From: Parabacteroides faecis
Lineage (GTDB): Bacteria; Bacteroidota; Bacteroidia; Bacteroidales; Tannerellaceae
Assembly: GCF_014647375.1 (NCBI RefSeq)
Contig: NZ_BMPB01000011.1
Location: 62,001 to 126,000, forward strand
DNA length: 64,000 nt
Reading direction: 5' to 3'
Shown here in pieces: positions 34,311 to 41,205 of the stretch (its first letter is position 1; every line of letters begins with the position of its first letter). Both the position numbers and the translations under genes were made by a program. Below the pieces are notes generated by a model. That model made no database searches. It saw only the letters and a list, made by a program, of their open reading frames with translations, and was not told the DNA's origin.

Positions 34311-35465
34311 ATGAAAACAATAATGCTCGTCTTCGGGACCCGTCCCGAAGCAATTAAAATGGCTCCCTTGGTGAAGGAGTTTGAGAAGTATCCAGAACAG
34401 TTTAAAACAGTGGTTTGTGTGACTGGTCAACATCGCGAAATGCTGGATCAGGTGCTTCATCTTTTTGAAATCCATCCGGATTATGATTTGAATATCATGA
34501 AGCAAGGACAGGATTTATATGATGTGACTGCCCGTGTCCTTACCGGCATGCGGGATGTACTCAAAGAAGTACAACCGGATCTCGTACTGGTACATGGCGA
34601 TACGACTACTTCGACGGCTTCTGCTTTGGCTGCTTTCTATCAGCAGATACCGGTGGGGCATGTTGAAGCGGGGCTTAGGACACATAACATGTATAGTCCC
34701 TGGCCGGAAGAGATGAACCGCTTGATAACGGGGAGGATTGCTACGTATCATTTTTCTCCGACTCAATTAAGCTGTCAAAATTTATTGGATGAAGGTGTGA
34801 AGCAGAAGTCTATTCTTATCACAGGAAACACTGTGATCGATGCTTTATATCTGGTAGTCGATAAAATTAAAGGAAATGAAGAGTTACAAAAGGCATTGAC
34901 GGAAGAATTAAAAACTACCGGATATGAAATCAGGGATCGTCGCCTTGTTCTTATTACCGGACACCGCCGCGAGAATTTTGGAGAGGGTTTCATTCAAATG
35001 TGTAAAGCTATCAAGGCATTGGCGGAGAAGTATCCGGAAACGGATTTTGTTTATCCGATGCATCTGAATCCGAACGTGCGTAAACCGATTCATGAGGTTT
35101 TCGGAAATTCGGATTTGCAGAATATGTTTTTCATTGAACCGTTGGAATACTTGCCGTTTGTTTACCTGATGGAAAAATCGACCATTGTGCTTACCGATAG
35201 CGGTGGAATACAAGAAGAGGCTCCGGGATTAGGTAAACCGGTATTGGTTATGCGTGATACAACCGAACGTCCTGAGGCTCTGGAAGCGGGAACGGTTAAA
35301 TTGGTGGGGACAGATTATGATAAGATTGTACATGAAGTTTCCGCTTTGTTGGATGATAAAGGATATTATGATAAAATGAGTAAATCTGTGAACCCCTATG
35401 GAGATGGTAAGGCTTGTGAAAGAATTGTTCATTTTGCAATGACAATTTGTTTCATAAATACATAG
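34311..35465 (+). CDS. wecB: UDP-N-acetylglucosamine 2-epimerase (non-hydrolysing)
   Basis: 384 residues; interconverts UDP-GlcNAc and UDP-ManNAc for WecC. FGTRPEAIKMAPLVKEFEK at 8-26, VCVTGQHREMLDQ, VHGDTTTSTASALAAF near residue 94, HVEAGLRT near residue 116, TGHRRENFGEGF near residue 222 and LTDSGGIQEEAPGLGKPVLVMRDTTERPEA near residue 294 are the full set of family motifs. GC content returns to the genomic norm here. It is the last intact gene of the biosynthetic operon. Confidence 0.95.
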   Translation: MKTIMLVFGTRPEAIKMAPLVKEFEKYPEQFKTVVCVTGQHREMLDQVLHLFEIHPDYDLNIMKQGQDLYDVTARVLTGMRDVLKEVQPDLVLVHGDTTTSTASALAAFYQQIPVGHVEAGLRTHNMYSPWPEEMNRLITGRIATYHFSPTQLSCQNLLDEGVKQKSILITGNTVIDALYLVVDKIKGNEELQKALTEELKTTGYEIRDRRLVLITGHRRENFGEGFIQMCKAIKALAEKYPETDFVYPMHLNPNVRKPIHEVFGNSDLQNMFFIEPLEYLPFVYLMEKSTIVLTDSGGIQEEAPGLGKPVLVMRDTTERPEALEAGTVKLVGTDYDKIVHEVSALLDDKGYYDKMSKSVNPYGDGKACERIVHFAMTICFINT

Positions 35466-35485
35466 TTACTATCTTTCTTTGTGAT

Positions 35486-35677
35486 ATGAAGCAAACGCGA
35501 GAATACATATTATCTGAAATAAAAAAGACTTTACAAACGGTAGCACCGAATGCGAAGGCTATGCTGTTTGGTTCTAGGGCGAGGAATGATGCCCGCGAAG
35601 ATTCAGATTGGGATATTTTAATTTTGATCGAAAAAGATAAGATTAGGAACGAGGATTTTGATTCTACTGATCCGTGA
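35486..35677 (+). pseudogene. MNT-type nucleotidyltransferase, 3'-truncated
   Basis: The ATG at 35486 opens a frame of 63 codons carrying the minimal nucleotidyltransferase signature GSRARNDAREDSDWDIL (G-S-x9-10-D-x-D), then stops after NEDFDSTDP. Family members continue for another 35-45 residues with the last strand and helix, so about one third is missing. Similarity to the family ends near 35667, where sequence belonging to a minus-strand gene begins; this looks like a deletion junction that removed the ends of two convergent genes. An in-frame ATG at 35447 is less likely. No HEPN partner gene follows. Confidence 0.75.
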
Positions 35678-36081
35678 GATATCCCGGTCGGTAATTCCGG
35701 AGACGTCCATGCTTTCAGCATGTTTTCGGTAAGCCTCCAACAGACAATCATAGATGGCATATCCGGTCGCTTTGTTGCAGCGAATCATGCGTCGGTAGTT
35801 TTCTTTGTAACTCATGCGGTAAATAATTTGTACAGACCACCGATCAGTCTCGCAGCCATCAGACTGTAACCGGCAATATCTATGGGTTCCTTTCCAGAAG
35901 GCGTTGGGACGTCCGTAGGCGGTGATACCGAAGAAATTGTTATGTTCCTTTGCAGTGTACTTTCTCCCCAGCCGGTTTCGATGGCCGATTGGGCAAGGAT
36001 AACAACCGGATTGATTCAGAAACATTCCCCCGCCTTTTGGGCGGGAGAGTGGTATAGTTTGATAAATTCCTGTTTTAACAT
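35660..36081 (-). pseudogene. Glucosaminidase (FlgJ/LytG-like) pseudogene
   Basis: From an ATG at 36081 the frame reads MLKQEFIKLYHSPAQKAGEC, then F, then TGA where a glycine (GINPVV) is expected. It continues NPVVILAQSAIETGWGESTL, the glucosaminidase signature with its catalytic glutamate, then needs a one-base shift to reach KEHNNFFGITAYGRPNAFWK, and another to reach DIAGYSLMAARLIGGLYKLF. The stop and the shifts show a decayed peptidoglycan hydrolase. It starts 20 bases after the HU-like gene, an arrangement common in Bacteroidales, and its 3' end collides with the truncated nucleotidyltransferase gene. Confidence 0.78.
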
Positions 36082-36101
36082 GACGGATGATTGATACGTT
36101 A

Positions 36102-36545
36102 CTATTCGATTTCCGGACGGTCCGAACCACCTCCTGTAGGCGGAGTGACGGTTTCGGTATCCATCTTTTCATATTTGGCATTTTTGCGGATCTCGTTGAG
36201 CATGGTACCCGGTGAGAAGACAATACGAGCCTTGTTGAAGAGGGAGACATTGAAGTCCTTTTCGTTTTCAGTTCCTTTGCTGCCTGCAACCATACGGAAG
36301 TTACCCAAGCGGCCCATCTGGATTACATCGCCTTCTTCCAGGCGTTCTTCCATGACGGAAAGAAGACCTTCGATGACGAGCATCACATCACCGATAAAAG
36401 CGGTGCTTCGAACGGCAATCAGATCACAGAGCTTGTTGAAATCGAGTTTCTTCAATGAACGGACCTGTGCATAAAACAATTTGGAACCGGCGGCAGCGTC
36501 TTTGCGCATGTCGGGGCGTTTTACTAAGTGGAAACTTAAAGCCAT
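36102..36545 (-). CDS. HU-family DNA-binding protein, long variant
   Basis: 147 residues, longer than the 90-residue HU proteins because of an N-terminal extension and an acidic/threonine tail (DTETVTPPTGGGSDRPE). The HU core contains LCDLIAVRSTAFIGDVMLVIEGLLSVM near residue 39, then EEGDVIQMGRLGNFRMVAGSKG; the DNA-binding arm is atypical. Such proteins occur next to peptidoglycan hydrolases throughout Bacteroidales; the role is unknown, possibly nucleoid-associated. The following glucosaminidase is broken, so this gene has lost its partner. Confidence 0.88.
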   Translation of the reverse strand: MALSFHLVKRPDMRKDAAAGSKLFYAQVRSLKKLDFNKLCDLIAVRSTAFIGDVMLVIEGLLSVMEERLEEGDVIQMGRLGNFRMVAGSKGTENEKDFNVSLFNKARIVFSPGTMLNEIRKNAKYEKMDTETVTPPTGGGSDRPEIE

Positions 36546-36761
36546 AATTTATTAATTGAAAGTTGATAATTGAAAATTACTGGTTGGTTATCGATAACAT
36601 GACAAAGATATGAACCCAGAAAAACGGCTGCGACATGAAATGGCGTTACCGGTTATAAAGAGTTTAATAAGGGAGAATAAATACACAAACAACACGCGTA
36701 AACCTTGATTTTCATTTCTTTATATGGTATTTATTTCTTATCTTAGAGGTAATTAATACAC

Positions 36762-36992
36762 ATGGAAATGGAAGACGAAAAATTTAAAATCCGCAGTTAC
36801 GGATGGACGGAACTGGCACTTTGTTATAATCCGAATCTGCATCCAAACTCTACATCACGTTTACTGCACCGCTGGGTGGTGAGAAACGAAAAGCTAGTCA
36901 AAACATTAAGAGCAGCCGGGTTCTGCGAACGACAACGGAAACTGACACCGAAACAGGTTGGGGTGATTGTCGATTTTTTAGGGGAACCGTGA
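36762..36992 (+). CDS. Small DUF4248-like protein
   Basis: 76 residues. The FKIRSYGWTELALCYNPNLHPNSTSRLLHRWV segment followed by LTPKQVGVIVDFLG is the pattern I associate with DUF4248, a small Bacteroidetes family of unknown function, probably DNA-associated because it usually lies beside HU-like genes and capsule loci. It is divergent from the HU-like gene with a 216-base intergenic region and followed by an inverted repeat. Confidence 0.8.
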   Translation: MEMEDEKFKIRSYGWTELALCYNPNLHPNSTSRLLHRWVVRNEKLVKTLRAAGFCERQRKLTPKQVGVIVDFLGEP

Positions 36993-37029
36993 TTGAATTG
37001 AAAATGGAGAATTGAAGATTGAAAATTTG

Positions 37030-37088
37030 AAAGTCCCTTATTTTGGATGCGAAAGATATATGTTTTGAAGATGAAATAAGGGACTTTT
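37030..37088. terminator. Long inverted repeat after the DUF4248-like gene
   Basis: AAAGTCCCTTATTT (37030-37043) is perfectly complementary to AAATAAGGGACTTT (37074-37087), separated by 30 bases. A direct repeat, GAAAGATATATG, occurs in the loop (37051) and again just after it (37093), each followed by a TT/GAAG-like stretch. Confidence 0.6.
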
Positions 37089-37142
37089 AAAGGTGAAAGA
37101 TATATGCTTCAAGGAAAAGGAGATCGGTTTAGTTAGCATAGA

Positions 37143-37466
37143 ATGTTGTTTTACAGCATGATACTAAAAAGATTATGCGTAAACCGATTAATACGAATAA
37201 AAAAAAAGAACAACGAACATGTTCCTGAAGAGTATGTGGCTTTTATGATCTCACTTTTTGCCGGACTGAAGCAGAACGGTCTGTTCGGTGATTATTCATA
37301 CAAGAAGATCGCTGAATTTATAAATCCGTTTTTCATATTTAAGTATGCAGCGAGTACCGTTTGCAAAAACATGAAACTATTCGATAAATACTCGGACTAT
37401 TACACTGAAATACAAGAGTTTATAAAAACATTAAAAAACAAAGTCAAATCAACAGACAAAAAATAA
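37143..37466 (+). CDS. Hypothetical protein, N-terminus uncertain
   Basis: 107 residues as read; not recognised. The core EEYVAFMISLFAGLKQNGLF followed by YKKIAEFINPFFIFKY looks like a genuine compact helical protein. The first 25 codons are doubtful: another frame starting at 37175 reads MRKPINTNKKKEQ directly before the A-rich tract and would join the core if one or two bases differed, so either a frameshift has occurred or the start lies further in (37237). Lysine-rich C-terminus. Confidence 0.5.
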   Translation: MLFYSMILKRLCVNRLIRIKKKNNEHVPEEYVAFMISLFAGLKQNGLFGDYSYKKIAEFINPFFIFKYAASTVCKNMKLFDKYSDYYTEIQEFIKTLKNKVKSTDKK

Positions 37467-37783
37467 TATTTATTAACCCGCTGTGAAACAGCATTCTAAG
37501 AAATACAGAACGGGTAAAATTGGTACTATAATCCGGAGATGTTCATATCTACCTTTGCAGAGAGATTAAATGAAGTAAGTTCTTTGTTTTGCTGTAATCT
37601 GAAAAAATGCCGGAGGCTTATATATCTTTATAAAAAGTTCTTTCTATATTTATATAGCCTTGCAGACCTTAGGACAAAACGATTTCACCGCATAGCCTAT
37701 ATCGCTCATTTTCAGAAAACTAAGAACAACAAACTAATTTCATTTTCGATTTCAGTAATTTTTCACTTTTAAATTGTATTGTT
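37467..37783. other. 317-base AT-rich intergenic region
   Basis: No convincing gene. It contains an interrupted inverted repeat ACCCGCTGT...ACAGAACGGGT (about 37477-37517) and a -7-like TACCTTTG at 37550-37557 on the plus strand, without a -33 element at the right distance. A 77-codon frame at 37539 has the composition of non-coding sequence. Confidence 0.45.
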
Positions 37784-38308
37784 ATGAAAAAGAAAAAGAT
37801 TGAAAATGAATTACTTACGAAAGATTCTTCTATTAGGGACCTTCTCGGACAAACTTTTATCAAGACACCCCGTTCGATGTTTAAACGGATGCAAAGTAAC
37901 AACATTATCGACCGCCAGGTAGCTCATCTGCACCTCTTGCTATTCGGTCTTTGTTATCACACTGACGGGTTTTGTACTGTAAATAAAAGGACTTATATCT
38001 GCCGCAGAGGAGAATTCATCGGAAAACAAGCCACCCTGGCAAAATGGATGGATATAAGTGCCAGTACACTGAGCCGCTTATTAAAGAGAATGAACTATCT
38101 TGGACTGGTATCCCTTCAGCATGTCATCGGTGGAAGCCGCATCTGTCTGACCGGTTACGATGAATTTACTTTTGTACCTACCGAACCGGAAACCGGAAGA
38201 AAGGAAAAGACTGACGTCCTTAAAAGTTCAGCGGCAGCCCAAATGGCGGAAGCCGAAGCGAAGATGGGAGGACGAAGCATGCAGGATTCTACAAACTTAC
38301 CTAACTAA
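37784..38308 (+). CDS. Helix-turn-helix protein of a capsule locus
   Basis: 174 residues. The central part (DRQVAHLHLLLFGLCYHTDG, then GKQATLAKWMDISASTLSRLLKRMNYLGLVSL at about 85-116) is a winged-helix/HTH resembling replication-initiator-like or DnaD-like N-termini; the C-terminus (KSSAAAQMAEAEAKMGG) is low-complexity. It may regulate the surrounding capsule genes, but nothing direct shows this. Its stop overlaps the start of a small downstream frame at 38308. Confidence 0.7.
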   Translation: MKKKKIENELLTKDSSIRDLLGQTFIKTPRSMFKRMQSNNIIDRQVAHLHLLLFGLCYHTDGFCTVNKRTYICRRGEFIGKQATLAKWMDISASTLSRLLKRMNYLGLVSLQHVIGGSRICLTGYDEFTFVPTEPETGRKEKTDVLKSSAAAQMAEAEAKMGGRSMQDSTNLPN

Positions 38309-38489
38309 TGACGATTATGGAAGCAATAGAATCTGTACGCCAGGTGGAAGAAACAGTGATTGGAAACTGTTTCCGAAAATGAAAAGAAACGCCTCGCCAT
38401 CCTTATTCATATTGCCAAACGCCGTGAACAGTTACGGCATTTGGGTTCAATTATTTCTAATCAAATAATAAATGAAATTTATATCTAAA
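38308..38489 (+). pseudogene. Small translationally coupled gene, probably frameshifted
   Basis: An ATG overlapping the previous stop (TAATG) opens MTIMEAIESVRQVEETVIGN and stops at 38382. One frame over, TVSENEKKRLAILIHIAKRR continues to a stop at 38489 with good amphipathic helix character. A one-base difference near 38366 would join them into a roughly 60-residue helical protein. Either the gene is broken or the two halves are chance. Its end overlaps the start of the Wzi gene. Confidence 0.4.
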
Positions 38490-39932
38490 CTAATTATTGG
38501 GGGAGGTATTTTATTGCTTCCCTGGAATACGTATGCTCAGTTTACTAAAAAACTGAATTACCGGACAGAGACCGGGATCGGCTTTAGCGGAGGGGAACAT
38601 ACGCCTTTCTGGCTGACTGCGAACAAACAAGGGCTTTCGTCTATCGAAAAGAATAACGGTTATCTGCGTGCAGGGATTTTCCGGGAGATGGAAGAGGATA
38701 AACGCTTTTCGTATGCTTTCGGGGTGGATCTGGCTGTAGCCTATAATTTTACGTCGACATTCATTATCCAGCAATTATATGCCGATTTGAAATATCGTTG
38801 CCTGGGACTGAGTATCGGCAGCAAGGAACGGTATAGTGAATTTAATAATCCGCTTTTGAGTAGCGGGGGATTGACGTTTTCGGGGAATGCTCGTCCCATT
38901 CCGCAAGTGCGTATCGGTATTCCGGAATATACCGTTGTACCGGGGACAAAAGGGTGGCTGGCCTTCAAAGGGCATGTTGCTTATGGCATGTTTACGGATG
39001 ATGGTTGGCAGAAGGATTTTGTAGCTCCGGGAAATAAATATACGGAACATGTGCTTTATCATTCCAAAGATTTATACGTGAAAATCGGTAATCAGGAAAA
39101 GTTTCCACTGATCTTTGAAGGAGGGCTGGAAATGGCTGCTCAGTTCGGAGGGAATGCATTTATTGGGAATGAAAAGATCGATATGCCGAATGGGATAAAG
39201 GATTTCTTTAAAGTGTTTATTCCGAGTGGAGGTGGTAGTGATACGCCAATGGGGGAACAACTTAATGTATATGGCAACCATTTAGGTAGTTGGAATTTTT
39301 CACTCACCTGGTATGCTCCACAGGACTGGACGGTTCGCCCTTATTATGAACATTATTTTGAAGATCACTCACAAATGTTCGGGGAATATGGCTGGAAAGA
39401 TTGTCTGGCAGGAATAGAAATAACGTTCCCTAAAAATCCAATTGTTAGCAGTTTTGTTTACGAATATATTTCAACAAAGGATCAGACTGGTGCTGTCTAT
39501 TGGGATCATACGCCGGAGATACCGGAGCAAGTAAGTGGATCTGATAATTATTATAATCATAGTATTTATACTGGTTGGCAGCATTGGGGAATGGGTATCG
39601 GAAATCCTTTAGTGATGTCTCCTGTTTATAATGAGGATGGAGACATCAGTTTTAAGAGTTCACGTATGCAAGGACATCATTTGGGGATCATGGGGAATCC
39701 AGCAAGCGATTTGCAGTATCGTATTCTATTGTCGTTTACCCGCAACTGGGGAACGTATGGTTTACCTTTTTATGAGATCAAAAAGAATGGAAATGCGTTG
39801 GTCGAATTAACTTATACGCCCCATCAGTTGAAAGGCTGGGACTTTACAGCATCGCTTGGTGTTGATAGAGGCGGAATGCTTGGTAAAAGTGCCGGAGGAA
39901 TGCTGACAATCAGAAAAACGGGATGGATATGA
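38472..39932 (+). CDS. Capsule assembly Wzi-family outer membrane protein
   Basis: 486 residues with a signal peptide (residues 1-22, ending TYAQ). The mature protein is a beta-barrel: TGIGFSGGEHTPFWLTANKQGL, GWLAFKGHVAYGMF, FSLTWYAPQDWTVRPYYEHYFEDHSQMFGEYGWKD and a terminal strand ending in an aromatic-rich segment. Members anchor or organise capsule on the surface. The stop overlaps the start region of the next reading frame by 10 bases. It opens the export half of the locus. Confidence 0.9.
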   Translation: MKFISKLIIGGGILLLPWNTYAQFTKKLNYRTETGIGFSGGEHTPFWLTANKQGLSSIEKNNGYLRAGIFREMEEDKRFSYAFGVDLAVAYNFTSTFIIQQLYADLKYRCLGLSIGSKERYSEFNNPLLSSGGLTFSGNARPIPQVRIGIPEYTVVPGTKGWLAFKGHVAYGMFTDDGWQKDFVAPGNKYTEHVLYHSKDLYVKIGNQEKFPLIFEGGLEMAAQFGGNAFIGNEKIDMPNGIKDFFKVFIPSGGGSDTPMGEQLNVYGNHLGSWNFSLTWYAPQDWTVRPYYEHYFEDHSQMFGEYGWKDCLAGIEITFPKNPIVSSFVYEYISTKDQTGAVYWDHTPEIPEQVSGSDNYYNHSIYTGWQHWGMGIGNPLVMSPVYNEDGDISFKSSRMQGHHLGIMGNPASDLQYRILLSFTRNWGTYGLPFYEIKKNGNALVELTYTPHQLKGWDFTASLGVDRGGMLGKSAGGMLTIRKTGWI

Positions 39933-39949
39933 TGAATTCAATGAATATA

Positions 39950-40330
39950 ATGAAATGGTATATAATAGCAGTACTGTTAGTTCTGATAGTCAGTGCTTGC
40001 GGAAAAACACCGATCAACGGAGACTTGGATGGCCGTTGGCAGATCCTAAAAATAGAATATGCTTCCGGAGAAGAAGAAACACCGGAACGAGCATATTATA
40101 GTGTGGCTTTACATACGATCAACTTGATGCAAGTAGGTGTTACGAGCCAGACTGGGAATATGGAATATACCGGGGATTCATTGTTTGTCGAAATGCCCAT
40201 CAGTAAAATTGAAGATCTATTGCCTTTCGGCATGAATGGGACGGAGCAACGTTTTGGTGTAAAAGAATTAACGTCGAAACACCTGATCTTACAATCGGAC
40301 TTTGCTCGGTTGGAGTTCAGAAAGTTCTGA
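39950..40330 (+). CDS. Lipocalin-like lipoprotein
   Basis: From the ATG at 39950 the protein has 126 residues with a lipoprotein signal (VSAC, acylated C17); starts at 39923, 39932 or 39941 are also in frame. GDLDGRWQILKIEYASG followed by alternating beta-strand segments and a final FARLEFRKF fits the lipocalin-like fold seen in small Bacteroidetes lipoproteins. It sits between Wzi and Wza, so it probably belongs to capsule export or surface retention; the ligand is unknown. Confidence 0.75.
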   Translation: MKWYIIAVLLVLIVSACGKTPINGDLDGRWQILKIEYASGEEETPERAYYSVALHTINLMQVGVTSQTGNMEYTGDSLFVEMPISKIEDLLPFGMNGTEQRFGVKELTSKHLILQSDFARLEFRKF

Positions 40331-40395
40331 TTTGAAATTTGTCAGAAATATCCCATCTTTTTCTGAATCGAAATATCAATAAAAACAAATAAAAT

Positions 40396-41187
40396 ATGAA
40401 AATGAACTTGTACAAACAGTCCTTTTGGGCTTTGCTTGTGGTGATACTGAGCTCTTGTGCGTCACCTAAAAACATTATTTACATGCAGGATGTGGAACCT
40501 TTTCGTCAGGGAAATATCGAACAGATATACGAACCGATCATCCATGAGGATGATTTGCTGGCAATCATGGTGAACAGTCGTGACCCGGAACTGGCATTAC
40601 CCTTTAATATGCCGATGGTAACTTATCAGTTAGGGACAAATAATGGTACGACCGGTCAACAGCGTGTGCTGGGATATCTGGTGGACCGCTATGGGGATGT
40701 CGATTTCCCGATCCTGGGCAAGATACATGCTTCGGGTCTTAGCCGTATGCAGCTGACAGAATTGATCAAGAAACGATTGATAGACGAGGACTTGATCAAG
40801 GACCCGATTGTAACGGTGCAGTTCCTGAACTTTAAAGTCTCTGTTATCGGAGAAGTAAGTCGTCCGGGGAGTTTTACCGTATCGGGTGACCGTATCACGC
40901 TACTGGAGGCTTTGAGTATGGCTGGCGACCTTACGATTTACGGTCGTCGCGATCGTGTGGCTGTGATCCGTGAGAATAACGGCAAACGTACGATCCTGTT
41001 TCATGACCTCCGTTCGGCGGATATCTTCGATTCGCCTTGCTATTATCTCCAGCAGAACGACATCGTGTATGTGGAACCGAACAAGGCAAAAGCGGGGCAA
41101 AGCGGCATCAACCAGAACAATACGGTAGGTGTGTGGGTATCGGTTGTATCCCTGCTGACTACAGTTGCAGTATTAATATTCAAATAA
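40396..41187 (+). CDS. Wza-type polysaccharide export lipoprotein
   Basis: 263 residues with a lipoprotein signal (SSC, acylated C21). The polysaccharide export domain starts at NIIYMQDVEPF with HEDDLLAIMVNSRDPE near residue 50; the SLBB part includes NFKVSVIGEVSRPGSFTVSGDRITLLEALSMAGDLTIYGRRD at about 148-190. A C-terminal hydrophobic stretch (VWVSVVSLLTTVAVLIF) suits the amphipathic helix/anchor seen in Bacteroidetes members. It forms the outer membrane export channel together with the Wzc kinase encoded 18 bases downstream. Confidence 0.93.
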   Translation: MKMNLYKQSFWALLVVILSSCASPKNIIYMQDVEPFRQGNIEQIYEPIIHEDDLLAIMVNSRDPELALPFNMPMVTYQLGTNNGTTGQQRVLGYLVDRYGDVDFPILGKIHASGLSRMQLTELIKKRLIDEDLIKDPIVTVQFLNFKVSVIGEVSRPGSFTVSGDRITLLEALSMAGDLTIYGRRDRVAVIRENNGKRTILFHDLRSADIFDSPCYYLQQNDIVYVEPNKAKAGQSGINQNNTVGVWVSVVSLLTTVAVLIFK

Positions 41188-41205
41188 CAAAGGAGTATAA
41201 GAACG

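Noticed and set aside
35618-36289. 223-codon minus-strand frame spanning the glucosaminidase remnant and part of the HU-like gene
   Set aside because: It mixes one frame of the decayed glucosaminidase with out-of-frame HU sequence; the pseudogene description explains it better.
37539-37772. 77-codon frame in the AT-rich gap before the HTH gene
   Set aside because: Low-complexity phenylalanine/leucine/lysine composition, no start context and no domain.
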